Program-made: the position numbers and the translations under genes
The notes under the pieces: model-generated
What the model was told of the DNA's origin: nothing
Databases searched by the model: none
What the model saw: the letters and a program-made list of their open reading frames with translations, nothing else
Shown: positions 12,604-25,005 of the stretch, piece by piece
Layout: every line of letters starts with the position of its first letter
Position numbering within the stretch: position 1 is the first letter of the stretch
Source: Chiua virens
Taxonomy: Eukaryota > Basidiomycota > Agaricomycetes > Boletales > Boletaceae
Direction: 5' to 3'
Length of the DNA: 64,000 nucleotides
Assembly: GCA_019787685.1 (NCBI GenBank)
Contig: JAHNUO010000002.1
Coordinates: 1,426,001 to 1,490,000 of the forward strand

Positions 12604-12614
12604 AGTATATATAC
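12604..12614 (-). promoter_or_regulatory. TATA-like element of the MscS gene
   Basis: TATATATACTT on the minus strand, about 110 bp upstream of the preferred MscS start codon. Its position supports the downstream ATG over the upstream ones in the same frame. Confidence 0.4.
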
Positions 12615-12742
12615 AGCTGCGCCGGTTGAAAAGAATGGCGCTTCCATGTCATGATATAGATGTCGTAGTAGTATCGAGTGCCAGCAGGATACCTGCTCCC
12701 GTCTGTATGATGGTAACAAGGCACCAGAACCTCGTGCAAATA

Positions 12743-13632
12743 TCACTGCATACGTTGCCTTACGGCCCTGGAGTCGTTGCCCAGGTGAGGCGGTGATGCG
12801 GGCCGCTTAGTATGCTTGTGGTGGAGGATATGAAATGAGGATGATGCCCACCAGGGACAAGACATGGCGAAGCTACTCACACGGTCACTTGACAATATAG
12901 AGTCTTGGGCAAACATTGAAAAAACGGGCCGTTCACAACTGTCTGTCGCGTGTTCTGCGGTGATCACCCCTTCGCGTCGTAGTGAGCTCGCTCCGAAATG
13001 CTGTGTGGAAGGCGGTTCCTCCGTGTAGTCATTGACGTCAAGTAATGCCGGATGCTTTGCGTTCCGACGCGCCAACGTGCTCTGAGCGAATTGCTGGGTT
13101 GTCTGTGGGTCTGCAAGGGCCTTTGTATGCCCAAGGATGTCCCTGGCTTTGTCCAAGATACTGTCGCGTGTCTCTGGGAGGGACTTGACGGTGGAAACGA
13201 CGTGCTGGCGTTTGGGCTTCTTGACTGGACCGGCGGGGATGACTGAGTCCAGGAGCGTGGCATCTATTGGTGGTGTGCGCGACGAGTCGGTGTTCTGAGC
13301 AGCGGTCTCCTTTTCTATGAGGATTCTTACGGTCTTCTCAGTCAACGCGTTTTTCTTTGCACACTGATCGATGTGTGTACGCTTTTGCTTGACTGACTTG
13401 CTCCTCGTCCAATGAAGACCGCAACAGATGCATTTTGTGAGTTGGGAGAGCTGAGGGTCCTTGGTGACGACGGTGGGGAGACGAGACGGTCGAATGGGAA
13501 GTGTTGGTGAGTGTACGGGGTGTTCTGTTGATGTGTAGGCAAAGCGAGATAACAAAGCTTGTAGGAATGGTAAGCTAACCTATGATAATTAGTAGTATGC
13601 GAACGCTACTCACATTCCTCATCGACGTGCAT
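12743..13632 (-). CDS. Uncharacterised protein with a C-x2-C...H-x4-C cluster
   Basis: Two exons: 13,632-13,614 (MHVDEE) and 13,557-12,743, joined across a GTGAGT...CAAG intron with a good CTAAT branch site. They total 834 nt, or 277 aa. The only recognisable block is CICCGLHWTRSKSVKQKRTH followed by IDQCAKKNALTEKTVRILIEK. This looks like one small zinc finger before a helix, similar to fingers I associate with fungal SLX4-like proteins. No SAP or SLX4 C-terminal domain is visible, so the link is weak. The rest is Ser/Thr/Pro-rich and likely disordered. It lies tandem with the MscS gene and diverges from importin-11. A GTGTGAG site near 12,890 could mark another intron that changes the last 50 residues. 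Confidence 0.6.
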
Positions 13633-13714
13633 ATGGACGCGTTATTTTGATGTGTTTGTCACTAATTAGTACTGGTAATCCGCCTTTGTCCCCGTCTTCA
13701 CTTCGCGATCGATC
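13633..13714. promoter_or_regulatory. Divergent promoter upstream of importin-11
   Basis: Only 82 bp separate the start codons of the Cys-rich gene and the importin gene. It contains no obvious TATA box. Confidence 0.35.
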
Positions 13715-16700
13715 ATGGACAAGTCGGCCACGCCCCGAGTCGATGAGATCGAGCTCTTCCACGTCGTCTCCCTCGCCGCTTCTCAGATCCCGAATCAGCT
13801 CAAGGCTTCCACAGAACGCCTCAAGGTTCTCCTCGACACCCACGCAGGCACTTACAACGCCCTCCACCGAATTGCCGCAGATGTCTCTCAACCTCTCCAT
13901 GTCAGACAACAAAGCATCATCCAATTCAAGAACGCCGCTCTATCCCACTGGAGATCCAGAAAGTACGCCTCCCTTGCCACCCCGCCACCCGCACCCCTTT
14001 CATTGTTCTTTCAGGCTATTGACCGACGATGACCGCACTCAAATTCGTCTTCGGTCCTTCGCATTTCTGTCCGAGGTGGATGATACGGTAAGTACCCTCC
14101 CTCTTTCCCCATGTCCAACTAACATCCCCATTACAGATTGCCGAGTGCAACCAGTTGATTGTCGCTAAAATCGCGCGTTTGGACTACCCCCACAATTGGT
14201 GCGTATCGACAAACTGATTAGGTATCTCCTGTTCATCATGCACCACCAGTTAGGCAATCTTTATTCACGGAAATCATACCTGTCATCGAAAGTGGTCTGC
14301 TCTCGTTTCTTAATTCTCCGAATCCGACCATTCAATCTACCCTCACTTTGAGGCGTACCTTGAAAGTTCTCAATTTCATCATCAAGGAATTTTCTAACAT
14401 GAAAATGCTCGCTGGTGTCAAGACAATGGCCCAGGTATATTCGTCCCTTTCTAGCATCACAGTTCTCATTCCTATCGACAGATCACTGACGAGCTACGCA
14501 ACATCATACTCTCATATTATTCGCAGCTCTCCCCCGTGATATTGAACATCAACGGTTTGCTGGGTCAGGAGCGTACTGCTGCTTCACTCATAATATCCCA
14601 TCTCGTCTACAAATGTCTCGTCAAGATGGCATTATGGTCATGGCCTCGTGTCATTAAGGACGAGAAAGGCGAGTCCCCAGAGCTGAAAGAATGGGTAAGT
14701 CTCTGATCGAGTGTGTCATTTAACGTGATGCTCCAACTTCTTTCTGTTAGTTCCTTCAGTTATTTCAGAGTTCTACCGTTCAGCTCCGGGAGCTTTCAGA
14801 ACTACGTATCAGACTAGTTCATGCTCTACTTCCTACGTCTGCTGCTGACCCAATCACGACCCTCTCGATTGATCGATTGACTCGCCATGTCCGTGTGTTC
14901 GGCAAGTTCTTCAGAAGGTTACAACAATTGGACCCGGCAAAGTTTGTTGAAATCCCAGCGTGTAACGACATGGTTTTGTACTACTGGTCGAAGGTCGTGG
15001 AAGCGACCAATCGTCAATCCCAAGTCACTAATCAAGGTGAAGTCCTAATACAAGGTATGACATGTTTACTAGCTATTGTACTCAAGTTTCAGCTCACTTT
15101 TCTTTGACATTAGATTCAGCTACCGCTGTCTATCCAGTCCGATTCCTCGTCCAGGCGATGGTCCTTTTCAAGGAAAACCTTGCTAAATGGACCCCTTTCC
15201 GGAAAGGCGGTCCAGTCACCGAAACGAGTACAGAGATACCCTGTGTCTACCCACTACTCACTGACATTGCACGTGTAGCACTCTCGCAGCAGTTTGTTGA
15301 AGATTCAGTTCGGTTGCTTGTCACCCGGTTCATTCCTCTCAATGCATCGGATCTCGAAGGGTGGATGGCAGATCCTGAAGAATGGGTTAACGAGGAAGAT
15401 AAGGAAAACGAGCAATGGGAATACGAGCTTCGCGTGCGTCCTCCAATACCGTGATATTCGTCATCTTAACTGTTGTAGCCCTGTGGAGAGCGCGTCCTTA
15501 TGACACTTGCTGCACAATACCGGGATTACGTTGTTCCTCTGATGGAAACCACCTTCAAAACCATGATTGGTGAGCTCTACAACTGCAACTCGTGGCCTTC
15601 GTTCACCATCGTGGCATAGAACTACCGACCACAGACTTGGCAAGCATCCTTCAGAAAGAGGCACTATATTGTGCAATAGGAAGGTGCGCCAACAAAGTTC
15701 GTGACGTCATCCCGTTCGACGAATGGATGCGTCATAAACTCGTTGTCGAAGCAAGAGAGACAAACCCAAGGTACGAGCCAGTCAGTCAGCGTCACTGCGT
15801 CTGACAACCACCCAGTTTCCCGATCATTAAGCGTCGTATCGCATGGTTGATTGGCAGATGGATTAGTGATATGTGTGCAGACGCAACAGATCCTGTTATC
15901 TGGGAAATCCTTGTCCATCTGTTACAGGACAGGAGTCCTGGGTCGGATGCTGTAGTTCGCCTCACTGCCGCCAATGCACTGCGTGAATGCGTCGATGTAA
16001 GTCGATTGACATCAGATAGCGATCACTGAACTGAGGCATACTAGACCATCAGGTTCGATATAGATAGCTTTCTTCATTTCTTGCCGACGACTATTGAGGA
16101 ACTCTTGAAACTTATGTGCGAAGCGGAGATGATGGAGATGAAACGACGACTTGCAGGATGCTTGAATGTGATCATTGAACGTGTAGACCAACAAATTGTT
16201 CCACATACACGGATGATTGCAGAAGCAATCCCTGCCTTATGTGAGTGCAGTTTGCTGGTCTGCAGCTCGCAATTGATCGTGTTCACAGGGACTGCTGCTG
16301 GAGAGGAGTGGCTGTTCAAGGTACGGCTCCTTGAAGTTGTGACGAACTTGGTCAAAGTACGTTTTATCGCGGTGTGATCTAGCAGTTTGCACTGACGGCG
16401 CCATAGTCATCCAAAGAATATTCTACTTCTCTCATGCCACTTGTAGTCCCCTTAGTACAAGAAAGTTTATCTCCTGGGGTGAGTTTTGATGCCGATCGGT
16501 CTTGAATTACGCAAACTTCATCCGAAGGTGGCCATTAATTTGGACGAGGATGGAATCAACTTGTGGCTTGCTGCACTTCGGAACTCTACGACCCTTTCGA
16601 TCGATTCTACTCCAAACCTCCTCCAACTATTTCCTCTTGCGATCTCATTACTCGCAAGTAATCTGGACTTGCTAGGGAAGATCACATATGTCGTTGAATC

Positions 16701-17773
16701 CTATCTCTTCGTGGATGCAAACCTTATTCTTCAGGTATGTTCACAATATTTCATTGTTTCTCACCACTAATGTTTCCTCTAGAATTTTTCATTTGACCTC
16801 ATGAATGCGGTCATGAGTATCATGACTGGCAAAGCACTTCGGACAAACCAGAAGGGTATTTTGAATTCCGTGAACTTTATGGTGCAGCTATCCCCCTCAT
16901 CGCTATGGGGAGAACCGGTTCATCGATCCGGCTTATTCAGTCATATTGTCAAAATTCTTAGTAACGATGAAGTAGGTATCCGTTTCTGTGCTTTGCTTAT
17001 ATCGTATTCAGCCATACGACAGAGTTCTTCCTCGATGTTGACAGAATGTGTCTTTGTCCTCGCCCGGATTGCCCTGGCAGATCGCGAGATGTTTATACGT
17101 CTTGTGTCTGCTGCGACGCAAGTTGACAATACACAAGAAGAGAAAGTTTGGGAGGTTATTCTGGACCAATTTTGGAGACAGGTATGTAGATATGTTCCTC
17201 TTGTCGTACTTGGAACCATACTTCTACCCGTCAGTTTGACCACATGTCGGAACCGCGGCATCGCAAACTTCTTGCCCTCGGTATCGCATCTCTTGTCTCA
17301 TCTGGCCGACCCGAGGTACTCGAGCGTGTACCAAATGAGATCTTTAACCTTTGGACGGACGTTCTCTATGAAATAAGGGAAAGTCGCAACCACAGTGAAG
17401 ACAGCGAAGACGGGTAAATTCTTAGTAAACATCGTTCGTGCCGGCTGATCAAATGTATCTATCAGCGGCCTCAATCTCTTCTGGGATTTGGATAGTCTCC
17501 CAACCTCTTATTATAGCCAATCTGAAGGGACCCTGGAGTATGATCGTCGCAGAGCGGTGCGTCTATCTTATGTGCTGGGTACTGATATCGCTGAATAGCG
17601 TATAGTTGTATGAACGCGATCCCGTTCGGACACTCCAACTCACGACATCTCTTGCAAGTGCATTGCAAGAGGCGGAAAGGGCTTGTGGAGGCGCAGACAT
17701 TTTTAAGCTCAAGTACCTCGACAAAACAGACCCTACTGTACTCAAACAGCTTCAGACAGAACTCGCCGGCTGA
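13715..17773 (+). CDS. KAP120: Importin-11 / KAP120 karyopherin-beta
   Basis: Nuclear import receptor made of HEAT repeats. The N-terminal importin-beta region runs from ELFHVVSLAASQIPNQLKAS through PLHVRQQSIIQFKNAALSHW and YPHNWPSLFTEIIPVIESGL. The importin-11 signature DPEEWVNEEDKENEQWEYEL with RPCGERVLMTLAAQYRDYV is clear. Further HEAT blocks continue to YERDPVRTLQLTTSLASAL and end at the TGA at 17,771-17,773. About 14 introns of 45-60 bp, for example AGAAA|GTACGC...TTTCAG after residue 85. The protein should be about 1,050 aa, as usual. The ATG at 13,715 fits because upstream sequence belongs to the divergent promoter. Confidence 0.9.
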
Positions 17774-17943
17774 TGGGTAGATTATAGTCACAGTGGCGTC
17801 TTACGATTTTAGTCTTTTTGATGAGCTTACCGAGACCTTACTGTTTTTCCCCCTAATTCTGGCGTTCAACTGCTTGTCGTCTTCACACATCCTTGCATAT
17901 CAGTTCCATAGATCATCGATCATTGCTCAAGGTGTCGAAAACA

Positions 17944-18879
17944 TCATTGCCCTAGTGTTACATAAATTGCGTTCCGTCGCTCCATCGTAGTTGGTACGCG
18001 TATTGGAATGGACGATGGTGCGCCTTCCACAGAATTCGCACTTTCAGGTCCGCTATCGGACGCTTCGGTGGATTTAGTATGACAAGGACAACCTGGGAGA
18101 CAGTAGCGGGTAGCAGCAGTAGATGCACCCTCACGAAGGTCGACCACGGCTCCGCGAAAATACGCGGCGGTGAACGGGAAAGCATAAACGAACAAGACTG
18201 GGAATGGAAACGGACAAGGGCTGGAGTCGATATCGCGCACCCATACCTCCTGATCGTACGAGAGTTGTGTAAGTGACGCTAGCAATATGATCCCTGTCAT
18301 ATACAAGAAGACTTGGTTTTTCGATCAACTTGCGGTGAAAAGACTAGCGCGCAGGAGATACCTAGTGCAGCATTGATCCAGATCAGCGTCACGAGGACTT
18401 CAAGGTAAACATCGGTGAAGTGGGAGTGGCGGGGATTGTCGGCTTCAGATGCAAAGAGCCCTAGTACTGGCGACTGTATGGTTAGCAGTACATCAGACTA
18501 GATTGCGCCAGAGCCAGACTTGCCTATCTGAAAGGGGAGAAGGGCCAAAACCCATGTTACCTCGACACAGACCGGTTGTGGGGAGAAGAACGTCTTCCTA
18601 AGGATCCTTGGTCAGAAGTACGTGAGATGTGGAGTCAGTTAAGAGCGTAGCACTCACGTCCAGACTGCGCCGACGAACGCGAAACAAGGGATAGCGATGA
18701 GTGCACCAAAGTTGCTGGACTTGTGGCCGTGAATCCAGAGTACGACAGCGAGGAACATGCATATGAGGGATAACAATGCAATGAAACCTGTAAATTCGAT
18801 CTACGAGTTGTGGTGGTCGCGCACAAGGATTGGCCTACCCATCCAGAGCTTCCGAGCGGTCCTGAAGCTGAGAGCCATA
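17944..18879 (-). CDS. Multi-pass (about four segments) membrane protein, MARVEL-like
   Basis: Not recognised by name. The ATG at 18,879 starts MALSFRTARKLWMGFIALL after removing a 55-bp GTAGGC...TTTACAG intron, which also removes an apparent in-frame stop. Hydrophobic segments are FIALLSLICMFLAVVLWIHG, GALIAIPCFAFVGAVW, VTWVLALLPFQI and VYLEVLVTLIWINAALGI. The layout of four helices with short loops resembles small fungal MARVEL-type proteins. The C-terminus is hydrophilic (AYFRGAVVDLREGASTAA). The position of the last intron near 18,300 is uncertain. It is convergent with importin-11 and divergent from VPS52. Confidence 0.55.
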
Positions 18880-19048
18880 GTCGGATTGAACGCAATGTCC
18901 CTTCTGGACTGGTGTGCTCTGAGCTCGGGTTGGCATTATGACTGCGGCTGACCATCAGCTCGAAAGGAAGTTGACAAGGCGGAACAGACTGGTGGCACCG
19001 CCACTGCTATCGTTGAAGGACTCTTCAGCATCCGAATCTTGACGCTGA
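18880..19048. promoter_or_regulatory. Divergent promoter between the membrane-protein gene and VPS52
   Basis: 169 bp between start codons. No clear core element recognised. Confidence 0.3.
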
Positions 19049-21416
19049 ATGGCATCACTAAACGGTCAGTGTTATTTGACCTTCTCTTTCATCACGACCC
19101 GTTTATTTATCAGAAAACAGGTCCCGATACTCATTTTCAGGACCGTGTAGAGAGCCACGAGGATGTTCCACAACCTGCGCGTGAGTAGCCTTTCGTTATG
19201 ATCACCTCTCTACTATTCATGACGTTTAACTCTAGTCCGTTCTCGCGCCAAAGAATTCATCGAGTTCCATGATCAAGTCGAGGTAGGTCAATTATCGTGC
19301 GTGTTGTCGTGTGACTGACGGCATAACAGACCAGCGTGCACCTCCTTGACTCTCTAGAGTCATTCTTATCCACATTCCAAAGGGACTTGTCGGCCGTATC
19401 CGGGCAGATATCTGAACTCCAAGAACGCAGTGCCAACATTGACAACAGACTCAGGAGCCGTCGGGTTCGGTGCCTTGCTTGCTTCACTCTTCCGTTCTGT
19501 TCATGAAAAACTTGTGCGTACAGAAAATCGAGAAACCCTTGTCAAGTCTCATATCCGACCTGACCATCTCACCTACGCTCGCCACGACACTACTCGATAC
19601 TGAAGTTGGGGAGCCATGGATACCGGCAGTCGCTGACTTTGAAAGGCGGCTTGACTCCCTGCACGCACGGTCGCGTGTCAAGGCTGCCAGAGAATTGGCC
19701 GATATCGTGGAAGCCCTCCGTATAGTCGTACGTGCTCTTCTCCCAGACTCTCCTAGGACTGTACCTACGCAAACCCACAAGACAGCAACAAAACTTCGTG
19801 CATTCTTCCTTGCACTCTTGAACGCGATCAAGAATAGTGTGACGACCAACATGCAGGTGTTGCAGTCTTCCGGGTTCCTCAAATACCGTACCTTGTTCGG
19901 TTTCTTGAAGCGTCAAGCCGAACCCGTAGCAAAGGAGATACAGGAATCATACATCGCTGCCGTTCGCACGTACTATGAGACTGCATTCCGACGGTATATT
20001 CGTAGCCTTGGTTTGCTAAGGGTCGGTTATTGGTTATTATTAACCGTCAATTTGTCGTTCATGTTTTCAGGCTCGCGTTACCGAGAGGTTCGAAACTATT
20101 GCAACAATATCAACAGAGCATGATGGTATTGTAGACTTTAACCGCCTGACTTATGCAAAGTTGGACGGTCCAGGGGTCATACTCGCGTATCAGGCCGACG
20201 ATAAGGCTCATGTGAGTGCATCGGCTCTATCTGTGGGTACGAGCTGACTTTCGTCCCAAGAAAGAGCCGCTTGAAGCAATCCTGAGATCTCTCTTCTTGG
20301 TTTTGATGGATAACGCGACGGCGGAATATGCGTTTGCTGCGTCATTCTTCTTTGTTGAACCCTTTGGACCTCCGCATTCCTCGCGAGAGGTGGAAACTGA
20401 ACAGTTGTCCGCCGCGACGGAACCCCATGACGGTAAAGAGGTCGACGACAACGACTCTGCCACTGATTCAGAAGCAAAAACACCCGTTCCAAATATTGGA
20501 GTCGTCGAGCCTCAAGGACTTGGCCGTTTGGTCATCATGGACAAGGACGAGCGGACAGAACTCAGTACCATTTGGAAGAAGATTTTTGACCCTGTTCTAG
20601 AGTACACAAAGGCAGGTCCTACGTCAGACACAGGAATTGGGGATTCATAATGGTTTATTTTCTTCTTTAGACGTTCTTGGGCACCGTCATTGAGCCACTA
20701 CCCCCTCCAACTCCCCTGTTGACGATGGTCCGACTGACGGAGACTGTCATTGCAGAGGTTCAGAAACGCCAGTGCGCGCCTCTGGAAACGTTCTTCTTTA
20801 CCATGCGCCTGCAGCTCTGGCCCGTATTCCAAAAAGTCATATCGGAACACTGTGATTCGCTCAAGAAGTTATCAGAACGTCCCAACGGCTACTTCAGCAA
20901 GACCCCTGTGACGAGCGACGTGTTGGTGATAAATGCAAGTATCAAAATGCTTCCCGAATGCCACCTCATTCAACCGCTATCGCCTGCAGATTTGCCAACG
21001 ATACATCAACCTGTTCCAGTCAGTTGGTCTTGCTGACAGAACAGAGTGAAGAGGCCATGATATTTAGCAAGTGAGGTCTTGATCGTTATGTACATGTGTC
21101 CATGAACTGACCCTTATGCAGCCTCTTTCGGCTTCAGCAGGAGCTAAACAAACTCATTCTGCGACACACGGAACAGATCACGGATCCAGTTGCGAAGGCT
21201 ACCAAGCAGTCCTCCATCTACGAGATACTCTTGCAAGGATTAATTGTGAGTCCCTTTGCATTGTTCAACGTGCAGTGTTCAAACGCGTATATCTAGAAAG
21301 GGACACGTCTCACATCCCACCCTAAAGCTCAAGCTGAACTTGGATTTTGGAAGGAAAAGGAAGAGGGATCTCGAAGAATTATCATAGCTGCTGGGAAGAG
21401 GAGACAGGTTACGTGA
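19049..21416 (+). CDS. VPS52: GARP/EARP tethering-complex subunit VPS52
   Basis: Subunit of the Golgi-associated retrograde protein tether, acting in endosome-to-Golgi transport. The start MASLNGPDTHFQDRVESHED is followed, across a 56-bp intron, by FIEFHDQVETSVHLLDSLES and LSAVSGQISELQERS. These form the coiled-coil Vps52 N-terminus. Next come IEKPLSSLISDLTISPTLA, TNMQVLQSSGFLKYRTLF and PVAKEIQESYIAAVRTYYE, typical of the family. The C-terminal blocks are EYAFAASFFFVEPFG and LETFFFTMRLQLWPVFQK, then SIYEILLQGL. The stop is the TGA at 21,414-21,416. About seven introns; roughly 660 aa, close to known VPS52 lengths. It is convergent with EFR3. Confidence 0.9.
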
Positions 21417-21586
21417 TAGATAACAATGCCGTCTGTATGTCCTTGGAGTGGAAGATGAAGTGGAAAATTAATATCAACTGTGCCTTTGCTTGGATCCGAG
21501 ATAGATTACTGGATGAAAGATAGTCCCGTTGAAACGTTAAGATGATTAAGTGAGGATTACTGAAGAGTAAAAGAAAAAGGAATGTT

Positions 21587-24500
21587 TTAAAATGCAATTT
21601 TCAAGGACTTGGCAAGAGTGTGGTGGGTTTGGAACTTTTTTCCGCAGGACAGATCACGGGATGAGCACCAAGTGAAAAACGTCAAGAACTGAACACACCT
21701 GTGATCGGACTTTTGGATGGATGGGAAAGACGCTTTTAACAGATTAGTGGTGCCATTGGGCTTGCCAATTCCAAGCCTGTTCAAGACATCCCGCACTTCA
21801 CCCGAACCTGCTGTCACAGCTCGCTTCTTGAATCTAGGTTTGGGTTTCGTCGGAGCCAGACGAGGTGTATGCATATCCAGTGACATCGCGTGATCAAGTG
21901 TTGACACAGAGGGGGCTCGGGCGAGGGTCGGATTAGAAGCTCCTGCCCGTCCTTCTAAAGCTTCCCTCAGGTCCTGTCACGCCCACGCATCGAACAGATC
22001 TGGTCAGGCTCTGAAGGGACAGGTTCTCAATGGCCATCAGAGCAGGTGACAGCTTAAGCAACGGAGATCCATTTTCCGTCAGGGGTCGGTGTGTATTAGG
22101 CCGTTCGAGGGCTAGGAGGGAATGAGCTATCAGTCATGTTATAAATAGTGAGACGATCATTGAGGCTTACAGTCGTTGAGGGCCGCTTCTGCTGACCACT
22201 GAGCAGGTCAACCTGCGCAACAGGTTTTGCCGGTCCATGCCAGTGGCTTCTTGGACGTTTTTAGAAGGAAACGACCTAACGAAAGTGCTTCCTCAGCGTT
22301 CACGTGTGACCATTCAGCCACCATCTGAGGCTCTGTAACCGGAGGGAACATAACCTGCTCTGCTGGTGGGCGTAAAACACCTGGAGAAAATGCCGCCACC
22401 TGTGGGATAATCGTGGAACCTTGCGATGAAGCAAGTGCCTGTGTCAAATCTATTACATCAGCGCAGAAGTGGAACAACGTTGCGCCGCTCTTACATTTTT
22501 TGCGAGTTTGATCAAGTCAGCACACTCCCACACTCGGCCTATGACAAGCCAGACACGGGCGAGCACTTCTCTCACGGCATGAGCTCGTTGCCGGGCGGAA
22601 AGATCCGACTCATTCTTTATCTGGGAAGCTGCGTCTAGAGAGAGAAGCATGGGGACACCAGTCAAGAGGCCCCGCATAGGAAGCTCTTCATGTATGGTAG
22701 TGAGAACGTGGAGAATGAGCGCGTGATCCGACAGGGAGGCTAGACTCGCGGATGACACCTTCCGAGGAGTACATTCTAGTAGCCTCTGAGTGTTGGAAGC
22801 TTTTCGTGACCGCGTGATGGTACCCGCAGAACGGCGGGAGGAAGAGGGACGGGATGCTTGTACCTCTACTTCGATGCTCGGCCCAGATGGATCACCACTT
22901 GGAGTCATAGAAGAAACTCCAACGGATGCGAGGTCGCCATTCAGAGAATGAGCCGGAGATGGGGAATGGTCAGCGGGAGACCCAAATGTGGAAGTAGTGG
23001 CTAGCATGAACAGATAGGCGTGAGTAGCGTGTAAAGAACGGGTGCTATGATCACCGCAGAGCGATATGTTGATGTTCGTTTGAATAGGAGAGTTTTCTTC
23101 CATAGATTTTCTCGATCGTTTGGTACTACTCCCCGAGGTGCCATGTTTTGCAAGTTCTTGACGCAAATACGTAACTAGCGTATGAGCATAGTCGCTCCGC
23201 ACGGCGTAGTCAGGATCACACAGGAGGTTCAGTGTTTCATACCATATCTCTCCAGATACTCTTTTGCGCTGCGGACTCGGGGAAATTGGTGATGATGTAC
23301 GGCTGTTCAGTAAGATCAAAGGCTCGGAGGTGTTTTCATGATCTTCCTTCCTCAAGGCGTCCGCAGCTTGTATAAGGCCGGAAAGACCGGCCAATAAGCA
23401 TCTGATTGCTTGTGATCGTCGTTTATTGTAATCGTCCCTGTCGAGAAACGGCAAACCATTGGCTTCGATCGTCACAAGACGCGTGATGAGTTCGCTAGCC
23501 AAATCCTGGATCTGGTCCGAGTAGTAGACATGAGTGCCGAGGGAGCTGATGCTCTCCACCAACAAAGGAAGCAGTTGGTCGTCGGGATTGACTGAGACTG
23601 TGCGGAGAACCATGGTAATAAGATTGGATACGATGTCAGAAGTCGAGAGGTTGACCAAAGGAATTGGCGAAGTGAAGACCGTTGTGAGCATCTTTGTCAA
23701 TGTTCTTTGCTGATCGGTGGAGAGCGGGGAGTCCTGTGTCTCGAGCAATCGCTCGACTAGCCGAGACGGAACGGCGTATCGATATTGGTACTGTGTCCAT
23801 TCACATGCTTTTCGGGAAAACCAACGACATTGATCCGCTCTGGTCCAAAGCTGTTGGTCGTCCATGGTCTCGAATGCTGCCTGTAGTAGAAGACCGATTT
23901 GAGCAGCATTGGAGTGCTGCAGCAGAAAAGAGAATGCACGAAGGGATGCCGTCAGAATATCGGCAGAAGAAGGGCCGGATTCGCCGTCGACGTGAACATG
24001 AATCGATGCCGCTCTCCTCTGGTCCGGGGGGCGAGTACGAAATTCAGCCATGTAAACGGATGGGGTATTGTCCTTGATGGCAAAGGTACTAAAGATTGTG
24101 AAGGTGAGCCAAATGTGGCAGGTACATGTGGCACGTAAACACACCATTCATCGAGGGTCTTTGGATCCGGGTGAAGAATATGAAATAGGAGAGCACGGAT
24201 GATCTTGGACACCTGAGACTTGAACTGGGTCGAGGAGAAATACAAGGCTTCGGAGGTGACTACGCCGGTGATAGCAGCAAGGCCGACGAGACGTGTCCTG
24301 AACATTGGTCGGGGCGGGAAGCAGAATGTATGCGCACGAAACGTACCTGTTTCTCAGTTCGTAATCGACGGACTTTATCTCGGTGGTGGACAGCTTGGCA
24401 AAAAGACCGAGCACAACGAGATAATTCTGAGTCATGCCGGCATCCACGCCAATGTCATGGCCGTTTGTATACGTACACCACGCAGTGAGCTGTAAAGAGT

Positions 24501-24970
24501 CAGGGATGGTGGGAAGGGAAGAAGGGCGTTACGCACGACGCTTGCTGCACGAGCGGATATTTCGAGGTCGGAGGAAATGAGATTGAGGGTGATTTTAAGA
24601 CAGGAGAGCAAAGAGGGAGAAAGAAGGGAGATGTCGCGACGACACTCGACGGCCAAGGCGCGGAGGATAGCGAGTGTTATAAGGAGAGAGCTAGACGAAA
24701 GGTGAGGCGGGTAGAACGGGCCGTACGAGGAGAGACTCACGCCCGTGCGCGTGCATTCCCGGCGAGGGCCTTTGTGCATTCATTCTTGCAGTGCTTCTCG
24801 AGCTCTGCGCCGAGCTTGTGAATCTTTCCTGGACGGTTGGTAGCATAGTAGGTGAGACGGGAGAGTTCCTGGGCATTCGGACGATACTCTGGACCAGCCG
24901 AGAGAAGCACAGACGAGGGAGGGTAGCAAGCAGAGACGAGGGACACGTGATTGGGGGTGAATATATGCAT
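21587..24970 (-). CDS. EFR3: EFR3, plasma-membrane anchor of the PI4-kinase complex
   Basis: EFR3 anchors the phosphatidylinositol 4-kinase STT4/YPP1 complex at the plasma membrane. The N-terminal signature is YRPNAQELSRLTYYATNRPG and KIHKLGAELEKH. The HEAT-like body follows with SLLITLAILRALAVECRRDI, GVDAGMTQNYLVVLGLFAKL and LVGLAAITGVVTSEALYF. A long exon at 22,453-24,147 carries the middle of the protein. The C-terminus is basic and Ser-rich (KPKPRFKKRAVTAGSGEV) with the frame closing at 21,587, unless a GTGTGT site near 21,700 is used as a donor. The ATG at 24,970 lies only 35 bp past the stop of the upstream gene. About 950-1,000 aa. Confidence 0.88.
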
Positions 24971-25005
24971 GTTGTCTGTTCAAAAAAACGACGTGTCCTT
25001 TTGAT

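Noticed and set aside
12497..12739. N-terminal extension of the MscS protein to an upstream ATG
   Set aside because: A TATA-like element at 12,604-12,614 lies inside it and the residues do not resemble channel N-termini.
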